Source of the DNA: Akkermansiaceae bacterium UBA5020 | GTDB lineage: Bacteria; Verrucomicrobiota; Verrucomicrobiia; Verrucomicrobiales; DEV007 | Assembly: GCA_002396885.1 (NCBI GenBank) | Contig: DGXY01000133.1 | Location: 1-8,609, forward strand | Direction of reading: 5' to 3' | Length of the DNA: 8,609 bases | Part shown: piece after piece, positions 1 to 6,837 of the stretch | How the letters are laid out: the number at the start of each line of letters is the position of its first letter | Position numbering within the stretch: the stretch's first letter is position 1 | Translations under genes and position numbers: made by a program | Notes under the pieces: generated by a model | What the model was told of the DNA's origin: nothing | What the model saw: only the letters and a program-made list of their open reading frames with translations | Databases searched by the model: none

Positions 1-149
1 GATTTGGTTGAGGGTTGGACCCCAAGGGTACAGAGACGGTCTCGTTAATAGATTTCCTATCGACCCTACAACGTCTCTTGTGAACTTCCGTCCGGCCAAC
101 TCGTCCTTGACTCCGGTGGAATGCTGCTGACATTTCATATGAAGTTTTG
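1..149 (+). promoter_or_regulatory. Upstream region of operon 1, candidate operator/promoter
   Basis: No coding sequence is supported here. Two perfect small dyads are visible: GAGAC-G-GTCTC at 33-43 and the 10-bp palindrome TTCATATGAA at 134-143, which ends 6 nt before the first start codon. A -35-like TTGACT lies at 107-112, but at 17-18 nt spacing only ACATTT/CATTTC follows, a poor -10. A three-codon reading frame (ATG AAG TTT TGA, 139-150) overlaps the start codon of the first gene as TGATG. That the palindromes bind a metal regulator is only a guess from their position; the regulator is not in the window. Confidence 0.35.
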
Positions 150-539
150 ATGAGACGTTTCTGGCAAATGATAACCCTTTTGATGCTGGCACTGATCGTG
201 CCGGCATCGATATGCTGCTATCTGGTAGAATCAGGACCCTCGGAAGTCAGCGACTGCTGCCCGAGTCACGAGCAGGGCAGAGACAATGAGCCGAACCCGC
301 TTACCTGCCCGAGCGACTCAATCTCCCACAGCCAGGTTCCGGAATCGGTTTTCCTTCCCGCGGCAATCTCCGCCGCACCGCTCATTCTCGCCCCGGGTGA
401 GACGGCTCTTTGGGATCCGGAAGACCTCGTTGCCTCCCGTTCACGCTTTCACACCCAGGCACCACCGGAATTGACTCCGACGTGGTCATTTGCCCATCGC
501 ACGTCCCTCCCGGCCCGCGCCCCTTCGGCAGCGGCCTGA
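150..539 (+). CDS. Small exported Cys-rich protein, CzcI-like position
   Basis: A 129-residue protein of unrecognised family, first in an efflux operon. The N-terminus (MRRFWQ, then a hydrophobic stretch at about residues 7-21) looks like a Sec signal peptide or membrane anchor. Cysteines stand at residues 22, 23, 36, 37 and 53, with His40 nearby, in an acidic, Pro/Ser-rich segment that could bind a soft or borderline metal. The C-terminal third has a Trp-Ser-Phe-Ala-His-Arg stretch and ends Pro-Ala-Arg-Ala-Pro-Ser, an ending I associate with small proteins preceding efflux genes in other Gram-negatives (from memory). A TTG three bases upstream (147) is also open, but ATG at 150 is preferred. 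CzcI in Cupriavidus is likewise a small exported protein just before czcC; the analogy is of place and composition, not demonstrated homology. Its role may be periplasmic metal binding or modulation of the pump. Confidence 0.7.
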   Translation: MRRFWQMITLLMLALIVPASICCYLVESGPSEVSDCCPSHEQGRDNEPNPLTCPSDSISHSQVPESVFLPAAISAAPLILAPGETALWDPEDLVASRSRFHTQAPPELTPTWSFAHRTSLPARAPSAAA

Positions 540-681
540 GACTCCTCGCCTTGTTGCCTGGATTCGTCCGGGTGGCTGCTTGATGCGACGGAGTCCTCCT
601 GCCAACCCGCCTGCGGGCGGGCCTTCACGTCTCCGTTCGAGACGGTTGGTTGATGTCCCCACTCCGAACTTCACCGCCACC
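540..681 (+). promoter_or_regulatory. Leader between Cys protein and tolC-like gene, two hairpins
   Basis: This 142-nt gap carries two adjacent perfect hairpins. The first pairs CCCGCC (606-611) with GGCGGG (616-621) around a 4-nt loop; the second pairs CGTCTC (628-633) with GAGACG (639-644) around a 5-nt loop. Neither is followed by a T-run, so they do not look like intrinsic terminators. Four short blocks (557-565, 611-618, 621-634, 636-643) recur in the same order in the equivalent gap of operon 2. They could set mRNA processing or the expression ratio of the leader gene to the pump genes; that is inference. Confidence 0.45.
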
Positions 682-1956
682 ATGCGAATTCCATCCACTT
701 TCTTCACACTCATCGCGGCCCTCGCAACGCTCTCATCGGCATATGCGGAAACGAAAGCCGTCTCTGTGTCCGAACTCGTGTCCCGCGCGCTCGAGACCAA
801 TCCCGAGATTCGCTTCTACGAAGCCGAAATCACCCATGCACGGGCGGCTCGGAGCACGGCGGGCCGACAATCGAACCCCGAACTGAGCCTGGACATCGGC
901 AAAAAGCGGGTTTCCTCCTCCGACGCCCGCTCCAACGGCCTCGCCTTCTCGGCGGAGCTTGCCCAACCCCTGGAGTGGCCGGGGCGCCTCGGACTCCGCA
1001 AAGCGATCGCGAATCGTGACATCACCCTTGCCGAGCTGGGGCTCGAACGTTTCCGTTTCCACCTTGCCTCACGAGTGCGGGTGCTGGCCACCACCCTGGC
1101 CGCGCAACAAGACATTTCGGCCGCTGCCGAAGAGGTGGCGACGCGCCATTCCGCTCTTCGGGACGTTCTGGTCCAACGGGAACCGGCGGGCATCGCTCCC
1201 CAGTTGGAAGTCGTCACGGTCGAGGCAGCCGCACTGGTCGCGGAATCGCATGCCGCCACCGCTGCGGTGGCCGTTCAGACAGCGCTTCTCGAGTTGAATC
1301 AACTGATGGGCCGGAGACCGGACACGCCCATTGTGGTCGAGCGCTCTTCATTCTCCCTCAAGCCGGTTCCTTCATTGAACCAGCTCCTTTCCGCTGCGAT
1401 GGCGAATCACTACGATCTACGCATCCTTCACGCGGAGCTTGAGCAACAGGGGTTCAAAGTGGAGCTGGCCAAGAACGAACGCTATCCCGCCATCGTCGTC
1501 GGCCCGTTCGTTGAGCGCGAAGAGGGCCTCGAGGACGAAACGACGGGAGGCATCGGGATTTCCCTTCCCCTTCCTTTCTGGAAGTCGGGCAAGGCGGAGG
1601 TGACCGCAGCGGAGGCTCGACAGACACAGGCGCAGGCCAGCCTCGGCGTGGCGCAACGGGAAGTGGAACGTCAGGTGACCGAATCCATGCTGATGTTCAA
1701 GACCCAGCAGTCTCGCGTCTCCCTCTGGAAAGGTGATGCGGTCGCCAAATTCGGAGAAGCGGCGGCTCTGGCCGATCGCCACTTCCGTCTTGGAGCGGTT
1801 CCCATGGGCACCTTCGTGGAGCTTCAGGACAAGTATCTCGAAGCGGTCGAGGCCGTCAACGAAGCCCGCGCCCAGACCCTCGAAGCGGCACTCAAGCTCG
1901 AAGAACTCACCGGAGCCCCCGGGAGTCTCGTCATTCTCAACTCATCGAAACCCTGA
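682..1956 (+). CDS. TolC/CzcC-family outer-membrane efflux factor (operon 1)
   Basis: Outer-membrane channel subunit of a tripartite metal efflux complex; it would form the exit duct for the RND pump encoded downstream. The 424-residue protein begins with a clear signal peptide, cleaved probably after Ala22 (SAYA|ET), and has no lipobox Cys. Two outer-membrane-efflux-protein repeats follow: the first from about residue 28 (SELVSRALETNPEIRF, then NPELSLDIG) and the second from about residue 232. The second contains the CzcC/CusC-type GIGISLPLPFWKSGKAEV strand near residue 300, then a long Ala/Glu/Gln-rich coiled-coil helix and the LEELTG end. Length fits CzcC-like proteins (about 400-450). The frame stays open upstream to 490, but ATG 682 is chosen because it starts the signal peptide and avoids overlap with the preceding gene. 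No Shine-Dalgarno is visible. Confidence 0.9.
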   Translation: MRIPSTFFTLIAALATLSSAYAETKAVSVSELVSRALETNPEIRFYEAEITHARAARSTAGRQSNPELSLDIGKKRVSSSDARSNGLAFSAELAQPLEWPGRLGLRKAIANRDITLAELGLERFRFHLASRVRVLATTLAAQQDISAAAEEVATRHSALRDVLVQREPAGIAPQLEVVTVEAAALVAESHAATAAVAVQTALLELNQLMGRRPDTPIVVERSSFSLKPVPSLNQLLSAAMANHYDLRILHAELEQQGFKVELAKNERYPAIVVGPFVEREEGLEDETTGGIGISLPLPFWKSGKAEVTAAEARQTQAQASLGVAQREVERQVTESMLMFKTQQSRVSLWKGDAVAKFGEAAALADRHFRLGAVPMGTFVELQDKYLEAVEAVNEARAQTLEAALKLEELTGAPGSLVILNSSKP

Positions 1957-1974
1957 CTACTACCCTTACCCCCC

Positions 1975-2673
1975 ATGAAACACGTTCTTCTCATTCTCCT
2001 GATCCCCATCGCCGCCGCACTCAACTCCTGTAGCGACAGTGCCGCGAGTCCCGCGCCCGAGACCGAATCGGCACCGGAGAACGGTGCCCAATTCAAAGAG
2101 GGCAAGGGAGTCACTCTCACGCCGCTCATGGCACAAGCCATCCAACTGGAAACAGCGGAAGTACAGGAGGAGGTGATCGCACACTCGTATTCCGCCACCC
2201 TGCAAGCCACCCAGATAGGAAACGAGGCGAGCGGTTGGTTGACCGAAGAGCAGGCCGCCCAGGTCGAGCCCGGCATGGTCGTGGAGTTGGGCTCCACCAA
2301 TGGACGCGTCCTGCGGAAGGAAAAATCGCCCTTCGCCGCACTGGGCGACTACGAGGTCATCGTCGCGACAGACGAGACACTTCAGCCCGGCGCTGCTTTG
2401 ACCGCCACCTTCCGCTTCCCCGCCGGGGATCCCGTGACCTCGATCCCGAGATCGGCGCTGCTGACGACGGCGGAGGGCTCGTTCGTCTATGCGGAGAACG
2501 ATGAATACTTCCTCCGCACCCCCGTCCAGGTCGGTGCCGTCAATGAGGACCACGTCGAGATCATGGACGGACTCTATACCGGCGACGTGGTGGTCACGAA
2601 GCCGGTGATGTCCCTCTGGCTGGCGGAACTTCAGGTTCTGCGGGGCGGCAAGGCGTGCACGTGCGGCCAGTAA
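1975..2673 (+). CDS. Short RND periplasmic adaptor lipoprotein with CxC tail
   Basis: Membrane-fusion (adaptor) subunit, judged by position between the outer-membrane factor and RND genes and by recognisable pieces, but only 232 residues against roughly 350-500 for CzcB/CusB. A lipoprotein signal is likely (LNSC, Cys19). The segment at 46-66 (GVTLTPL...LETAEVQEE) matches the usual N-terminal strand before the barrel-sandwich domain. The chain then passes straight to a beta-barrel-like stretch (about 83-148, including WLTEEQAAQVEPGM) and a membrane-proximal segment (IPRSAL at 157-162, then a VQVG strand). The lipoyl/barrel-sandwich halves and the alpha-helical hairpin that normally contacts the outer-membrane factor are not seen. 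The end, GGKACTCGQ, puts Cys228 and Cys230 in a CxC that may bind metal. It lies 18 nt after the tolC-like gene and 6 nt before the pump gene, surely co-transcribed. The reading frame is intact, so it looks like a stable short form rather than a broken gene. Confidence 0.75.
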   Translation: MKHVLLILLIPIAAALNSCSDSAASPAPETESAPENGAQFKEGKGVTLTPLMAQAIQLETAEVQEEVIAHSYSATLQATQIGNEASGWLTEEQAAQVEPGMVVELGSTNGRVLRKEKSPFAALGDYEVIVATDETLQPGAALTATFRFPAGDPVTSIPRSALLTTAEGSFVYAENDEYFLRTPVQVGAVNEDHVEIMDGLYTGDVVVTKPVMSLWLAELQVLRGGKACTCGQ

Positions 2674-2679
2674 AAGTTC

Positions 2680-5600
2680 ATGCTGACGTCTCTCATCACC
2701 CTCGCGATGCGGCAACGCGGTGCCGTGATTCTGGGCATGCTGTTGCTCATCGCCTTCGGATCGTGGTCGGCCCTGAACCTCCCCATCGACGCCGTTCCGG
2801 ACATCACCAATCCGCAGGTGCAGATCAACACGGCCGTCGACGCCCTCGCGCCCGAGGAGATCGAGAAGCTCGTGACTTTCCCCATCGAGAGCGAGATGGC
2901 GGGCCTGCCGCGAATGGTGGAGTTGCGTTCCCTGTCCAAGTTCGGACTCTCGCAGGTGACGATGACCTTCGAGGACGGAGTCGATCTGTATCTCACGCGC
3001 CAGCTCGTCACGGAAAGGCTGCAAGGCGTTCTCGATGAATTGCCACCGGAGGTGAGCCCCAAGCTCGCACCCGTCGCGACCGGGCTTGGCGAGATCTTCT
3101 ATTACAGCCTCGATTACCTCGAAGAGGCTCCGCACAAGCCCGCGACCCGGGAGGAGCAGCTCATGGCTCTCGCGCAGATCCAGGAATACCAGGTCAAGCC
3201 GTTGCTACGCGGCACTCCGGGTGTGGCCGAGGTGAACACCAGTGGCGGTTACCAGAAACAGATCGTCATCCAACCCGATCCGGCCCGCCTCGCCTCGCGG
3301 GGCCTCTCGCTGGACATGCTCGCCGAGATCGTGGAGCAGAGCACCCGCAACGCCGGCGGTGGATACGTCGAGATCGGAGGCGAGCAGCTGATCGTCCGCG
3401 CCACCAGCCGGGTCGACAATATGGAGCAGATCCTCTCCATCCCCCTGAAGTTCGCCGGCGCGGTCGATCCCGTCCTCGTCAGCGAAGTGGCCACCGTCAC
3501 CATCGGCAGCGCCTTCCGGACCGGGGCCTCCACCGATGATGGCCGTGAAGCGATCATCGGCGCGACGATCATGCTGGCGGGAGAAAATTCCCGGCTCGTG
3601 GCCGGGGCCGTGCGTGAAAAACTGGTCGAGGTCCAGTCGAAACTGCCGCAGGGCGTCGTCATCCGCCCTCTCTATGATCGGAGCAATCTCGTCAGCCGCA
3701 CCATCGCCACCGTCGAGAAGAACCTCGCCGAGGGGGCGCTGCTCGTCGTCATCGTGCTTTTCGCCCTGCTCGGCAATTTCCGGGCCGCCTTCATCGTCGC
3801 ACTCGTGATCCCGCTCTCCATGCTCTTCGCCATGACCGGGATGGTGCGATGGCACATCAGCGGAAATCTCATGAGCCTTGGTGCGATTGACTTCGGTCTG
3901 ATCATCGACGGCGCGGTGGTCATGGTGGAGAACATCGTGCGCCACCTCGGCGAACGCCAGCATGCTCTGGGCCGCCGGCTCAACGCCAAGGAACGGACCG
4001 AGGAGGTGCTGAGGTCCGCCAAGGAGGTGGCCAACCCGATGTTCTTCGGGGTTCTCATCATCACCGTCGTCTACGTGCCCATCCTCGCCCTCCAGGGCAT
4101 CGAAGGAAAGATGTTCAAGCCCATGGCCCTCGTGGTGATGCTCGCGCTCGGCGGTTCCCTCGTCCTCGCCGTCACGCTGATGCCTGTCTTGTGCTCCTAC
4201 CTGCTCGGCGGCAAGATTCAGGAGAAGGACAACTGGCTGGTCACCCTGACCAAGCGGCTCTACACGCCATTGCTCCGCTTCGGACTGCGCTTCCGCTTCG
4301 TCGTCGTAATCGTCATGCTCGGGTTGTTCGGCTCCTCGCTCTGGGTCGGATCCCGTCTCGGATCCGAGTTCATTCCCCAGCTCGACGAGGGCGACTTCGC
4401 CTTCCAGCTCATCCGCAGCAGCAGCGCCGGGCTATCCTCCTCCCTCGAACTGCAAAAGCAGAGCGAAGCCATCATCCGCCGCGACTTTCCCGAGGTGAGG
4501 GAGATCTTCTCGCGCATCGGCACCGCCGAGGTGGCCAGCGATCCGATGAATCCCAACGTGTCGGACACCTACCTGATGCTCAATCCCCGCGACGAGTGGC
4601 GCAAGGAGGACGGCAAGACCATCACCAAGGAACGACTCGGGGAAATCATGCGCAAGACGCTCCTCGATCAGGTGCCCGGTCAGAGCATTCTCGTCACCCA
4701 GCCCATCCAGATGCGCTTCAACGAGATCATGGCCGGAGCCCGCGCCGACCTCGTCTGCAAGATCTTCGGGGACAGCTACGATGAACTGGAACGCCTCGCC
4801 GGGGAAGTACGCACCGTCATCGGCGCGATTCCGGGAGGGGGCGAGACCGAGTTCGACAGCATCGGCAAGAATCCGATGATCGAGATCCAGCCCGACCGCG
4901 ACGCGATGCGCCGGTTCAATGTCCACGCCGATGAGTTGAACTCCCTGATTGAGACAGCCCTCGCCGGGACCGAGGTCGGCATGCTCATCGATGGGAATCG
5001 CCGCAGTCCCATCGTCGTCCGGCTCGCCGAAAACCATCGGGCGGACCTCGAAGGGCTCAAACGCCTCGCCTTGCCCACGGACGATGGAGGGATGCTGTCG
5101 CTGGGTCAGGTGGCGAAGATCGTCCTCGTGCCGCAACCCGTGCAGATCGCCCGCGAAAACACCCAGCGTCGCGTCAGTATCCTCATCAACGTCCGGGGGA
5201 GGGACACGGAAGGATTCGTCGATGAAGCCACGCGGGCGATCCGAGAAAAAGTCCCGTTTCCCGACGGGTATTTCTTCGAGTTTGGAGGCCAGTTCAAAAA
5301 CCTGCAGGAGGCCAAGGCCCGCCTTCTCATCGTCGTGCCGCTCGCATTGGGCCTGATCTTCGTTCTCATTTTTCTGAGTTTCGGCTCCCTCAAACAAGCC
5401 GCACTCATTTTCACCTGCGTCCCGCTCGCGGTCACGGGCGGGATCTTCGCCCTCTATCTGCGGGGAATGCCCTTCACCATCAGCGCGGCCGTCGGGTTCA
5501 TCGCGTTGAGCGGCATCGCCGTGTTGAACGGGATCATGCTCATCAGCTTCATCAACCAGCTCCGCAGCGAAGGTCGCGAAGTCCGCGAGGCCGTCGTCGA

Positions 5601-5826
5601 AGGGACTCTTACTCGACTGAGGCCCAAGCTGATGACGGCTCTTGTCGCCAGCCTCGGCTTCGTTCCCATGGCGATCGCGACCGGTGCTGGCGCGGAAGTC
5701 CAGCGTCCCATCGCCACCGTCGTCATCGGCGGCATTGTCACCTCCACTTTCCTCACCCTGCTCGTCGTGCCTGTGCTCTACGACTGGATCGAACGGAAAA
5801 CCCAACCAAAAACCAATACACCATGA
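2680..5826 (+). CDS. czcA: CzcA-type HME-RND heavy-metal efflux pump
   Basis: Inner-membrane proton-driven pump of the heavy-metal RND family, 1048 residues, the usual full length (CzcA about 1063, CusA 1047). TM1 lies at about 14-35, followed by the family hallmark PDITNPQVQ (40-48) and KFGLSQVTM. TM2-TM6 fall near 352-508, TM7 near 540-558, and TM8-TM12 near 881-1035. TM4 carries DFGLIIDGAVVMVEN (404-418), so Asp404, Asp410 and Glu417 correspond to the proton-relay residues Asp402, Asp408 and Glu415 of Cupriavidus CzcA. This form, together with TAEVASDPMNPNVSD (615-629) and VLNG (948-951), points to the divalent-cation branch (Co/Zn/Cd/Ni) rather than the Cu/Ag CusA branch. The exact metal cannot be read from the sequence. 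The start is 6 nt after the adaptor stop; the stop overlaps the next ATG. Confidence 0.95.
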   Translation: MLTSLITLAMRQRGAVILGMLLLIAFGSWSALNLPIDAVPDITNPQVQINTAVDALAPEEIEKLVTFPIESEMAGLPRMVELRSLSKFGLSQVTMTFEDGVDLYLTRQLVTERLQGVLDELPPEVSPKLAPVATGLGEIFYYSLDYLEEAPHKPATREEQLMALAQIQEYQVKPLLRGTPGVAEVNTSGGYQKQIVIQPDPARLASRGLSLDMLAEIVEQSTRNAGGGYVEIGGEQLIVRATSRVDNMEQILSIPLKFAGAVDPVLVSEVATVTIGSAFRTGASTDDGREAIIGATIMLAGENSRLVAGAVREKLVEVQSKLPQGVVIRPLYDRSNLVSRTIATVEKNLAEGALLVVIVLFALLGNFRAAFIVALVIPLSMLFAMTGMVRWHISGNLMSLGAIDFGLIIDGAVVMVENIVRHLGERQHALGRRLNAKERTEEVLRSAKEVANPMFFGVLIITVVYVPILALQGIEGKMFKPMALVVMLALGGSLVLAVTLMPVLCSYLLGGKIQEKDNWLVTLTKRLYTPLLRFGLRFRFVVVIVMLGLFGSSLWVGSRLGSEFIPQLDEGDFAFQLIRSSSAGLSSSLELQKQSEAIIRRDFPEVREIFSRIGTAEVASDPMNPNVSDTYLMLNPRDEWRKEDGKTITKERLGEIMRKTLLDQVPGQSILVTQPIQMRFNEIMAGARADLVCKIFGDSYDELERLAGEVRTVIGAIPGGGETEFDSIGKNPMIEIQPDRDAMRRFNVHADELNSLIETALAGTEVGMLIDGNRRSPIVVRLAENHRADLEGLKRLALPTDDGGMLSLGQVAKIVLVPQPVQIARENTQRRVSILINVRGRDTEGFVDEATRAIREKVPFPDGYFFEFGGQFKNLQEAKARLLIVVPLALGLIFVLIFLSFGSLKQAALIFTCVPLAVTGGIFALYLRGMPFTISAAVGFIALSGIAVLNGIMLISFINQLRSEGREVREAVVEGTLTRLRPKLMTALVASLGFVPMAIATGAGAEVQRPIATVVIGGIVTSTFLTLLVVPVLYDWIERKTQPKTNTP

Positions 5827-6260
5827 AAACACTGCTGAACGTCGTCATCCTCATCGCTCTGGCCACCACTGCTGCTTTTGCCGATACCAAAGTCAAATCC
5901 GGTCCTCGCAGAGGTCTCATCCTCGAACTACCGGGCAAAAACGCCGAGTTCTTCGTCGAGAAAGACCGCACCATCAGTATCGCCGTCTACGACGAGGCGA
6001 TGAAAGCGCAGGCCCCGAGCACCGAAGTCGTCACCGCCACCGCCGAGGCTCCCGGCGGCAAGACCAAGATCGCCTTCGAGAAGAAAGGCGACCTCCTCGT
6101 GTCGACGACCCCTCTGCCAGAAGGTGAAGGCTACCAGGTCGTCGTTCAGGCAAAGCCGACTCCGGATGGGAAGACCAAAAACTTCCGCATCAAGCTCGAA
6201 CTCCACACCTGCGGCGGACCCTGCGGCAACCCTGAATACGCTTGCACCTGCGACGAGTGA
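5823..6260 (+). CDS. Small exported protein with Cys-rich C-terminal tail
   Basis: A 145-residue periplasmic protein of no family I can name. The Sec signal peptide is clear, with cleavage probably after Ala20 (AFA|DT). The mature part opens with SGPRRGLILELPGKNAEFFVE, recalling GPxGGxL-type segments seen near the N-terminus of some metal adaptors, then runs through beta-rich sequence with many Lys/Glu residues. The tail holds His128 and Cys130, Cys134, Cys141 and Cys143 (TCGGPC, then ACTC), a plausible metal site. The ending resembles the ACTC ending of the operon's adaptor. The ATG overlaps the pump's TGA (ATGA), implying translational coupling, and a terminator follows, so it is the last gene of operon 1. 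It may be a periplasmic metal carrier or an auxiliary piece for the shortened adaptor; both are inferences. Confidence 0.8.
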   Translation: MKTLLNVVILIALATTAAFADTKVKSGPRRGLILELPGKNAEFFVEKDRTISIAVYDEAMKAQAPSTEVVTATAEAPGGKTKIAFEKKGDLLVSTTPLPEGEGYQVVVQAKPTPDGKTKNFRIKLELHTCGGPCGNPEYACTCDE

Positions 6261-6278
6261 AGCTCCGAGCGTGCCCAT

Positions 6279-6309
6279 CCTGTCGGGAGAACCGGGCTCT
6301 CCCGACAGG
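6279..6309 (+). terminator. Intrinsic terminator of operon 1
   Basis: A perfect 12-bp inverted repeat, CCTGTCGGGAGA (6279-6290) and TCTCCCGACAGG (6298-6309), encloses a 7-nt loop. It is followed by an interrupted T-rich stretch (GCTTTGTTTCT, about 6315-6325). It sits 18 nt after the last stop codon of operon 1, and no other strong terminator was seen earlier in the operon. The T-tract is imperfect, so termination may be partial. Confidence 0.8.
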
Positions 6310-6417
6310 GGGCTGCTTTGTTTCTGCAAGCGCATCCATCGCCAGTTCTCGAGCGTCGCAGAAAGGGAAACGCCTTGACACGGAGCCTCTGACTGCGATT
6401 GGTTACCCTCTAAATTC
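6310..6417 (+). promoter_or_regulatory. Promoter region of operon 2
   Basis: Non-coding gap between the terminator and the next gene. It holds a perfect -35 consensus TTGACA at 6375-6380. At normal spacing (16-18 nt) there is no good -10; TACCCT (6404-6409) and TAAATT (6411-6416) are AT-richer but too far from it. A 7-bp inverted repeat TTTCTGC (6321-6327) / GCAGAAA (6358-6364) encloses about 30 nt. A promoter must lie somewhere after the terminator; the precise site is uncertain. Confidence 0.4.
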
Positions 6418-6837
6418 GTGAATCGGGTCCTACAATATCTACTTCTTCCGTTCCTTTTTGCCCTTATGGCAACAGGTGGGAAGGTGACCCTGTGTCAGGC
6501 GCTCTCCTTGTCGGGTCTCGATGTCCATCACGACATGGAGTGGATCGGTGAGGGTGGTTCCCACTTCACTCCGCTCTGCAGCAGCGACCATGAGAGCGAA
6601 GATCACGAGGAGACTCCGTGCTCCGAATCTTGCGAAACTCGTTTTTCTGAAGCACCGGTGCCGCTCCTGGTGAAGATCCCCGTTTCTGCGGAAGTCGCGC
6701 TTCTTCCGTCGCTTTTTGAAACTGTGGAGCTCCGGATGTTTCCGGCCACCTGTTTCGAATCTGCGCCAACTGCGAAACCACCGACTCCGGCGGTTTCCCT
6801 GACCGACCCGACGTTCACGGGTCGTTATCTCGTTTGA
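6418..6837 (+). CDS. Small exported His/Cys-rich acidic protein, CzcI-like position
   Basis: A 139-residue protein opening operon 2 in the same place as the 129-residue protein that opens operon 1. The start is GTG at 6418, chosen because it begins a good signal peptide (MNRVLQ, hydrophobic residues 8-20); the next in-frame ATG would remove it. The middle is rich in possible metal ligands: Cys26, His37, His38, His49, Cys54, His58, His63, Cys68 and Cys72 with many Asp/Glu. A hydrophobic Pro/Val/Leu stretch follows (about 78-100), and the C-terminus is Pro/Thr-rich. Sequence identity to the first protein is low, but the order of parts is the same: signal, Cys/acidic segment, Val/Leu/Pro stretch, polar tail. 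Likely a periplasmic metal-binding accessory of the efflux system downstream. No family assigned. Confidence 0.7.
   Translation: MNRVLQYLLLPFLFALMATGGKVTLCQALSLSGLDVHHDMEWIGEGGSHFTPLCSSDHESEDHEETPCSESCETRFSEAPVPLLVKIPVSAEVALLPSLFETVELRMFPATCFESAPTAKPPTPAVSLTDPTFTGRYLV

Noticed and set aside
490..681. Upstream extension of the first tolC-like frame
   Set aside because: The extra 64 residues are Arg/Pro-rich, overlap the preceding gene, and would bury the clear signal peptide that starts at ATG 682.
1966..3135. 389-codon open frame on the - strand
   Set aside because: It lies opposite the adaptor and the conserved start of the RND pump; its translation is rich in Arg/His/Asp/Glu repeats typical of an antisense frame in GC-rich DNA, with no domain or signal recognised.
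3205..3963. 252-codon open frame on the - strand
   Set aside because: Antisense to conserved RND sequence including the TM4 motif; same shadow composition.
2680..5826. CusA (Cu/Ag) identity for the RND pump
   Set aside because: The TM4 and TM10 motifs match the CzcA-type divalent branch instead.
4432..5832. 466-codon open frame on the - strand
   Set aside because: Entirely antisense to the conserved C-terminal half of the RND pump; the protein is an Asp/Glu/His/Gly-rich shadow without recognisable domains.
6375..6409. MerR-type promoter with long spacer (TTGACA ... TACCCT)
   Set aside because: The spacer would be 23 nt, beyond the 19-20 nt of MerR-controlled promoters, and there is no dyad centred between the elements.
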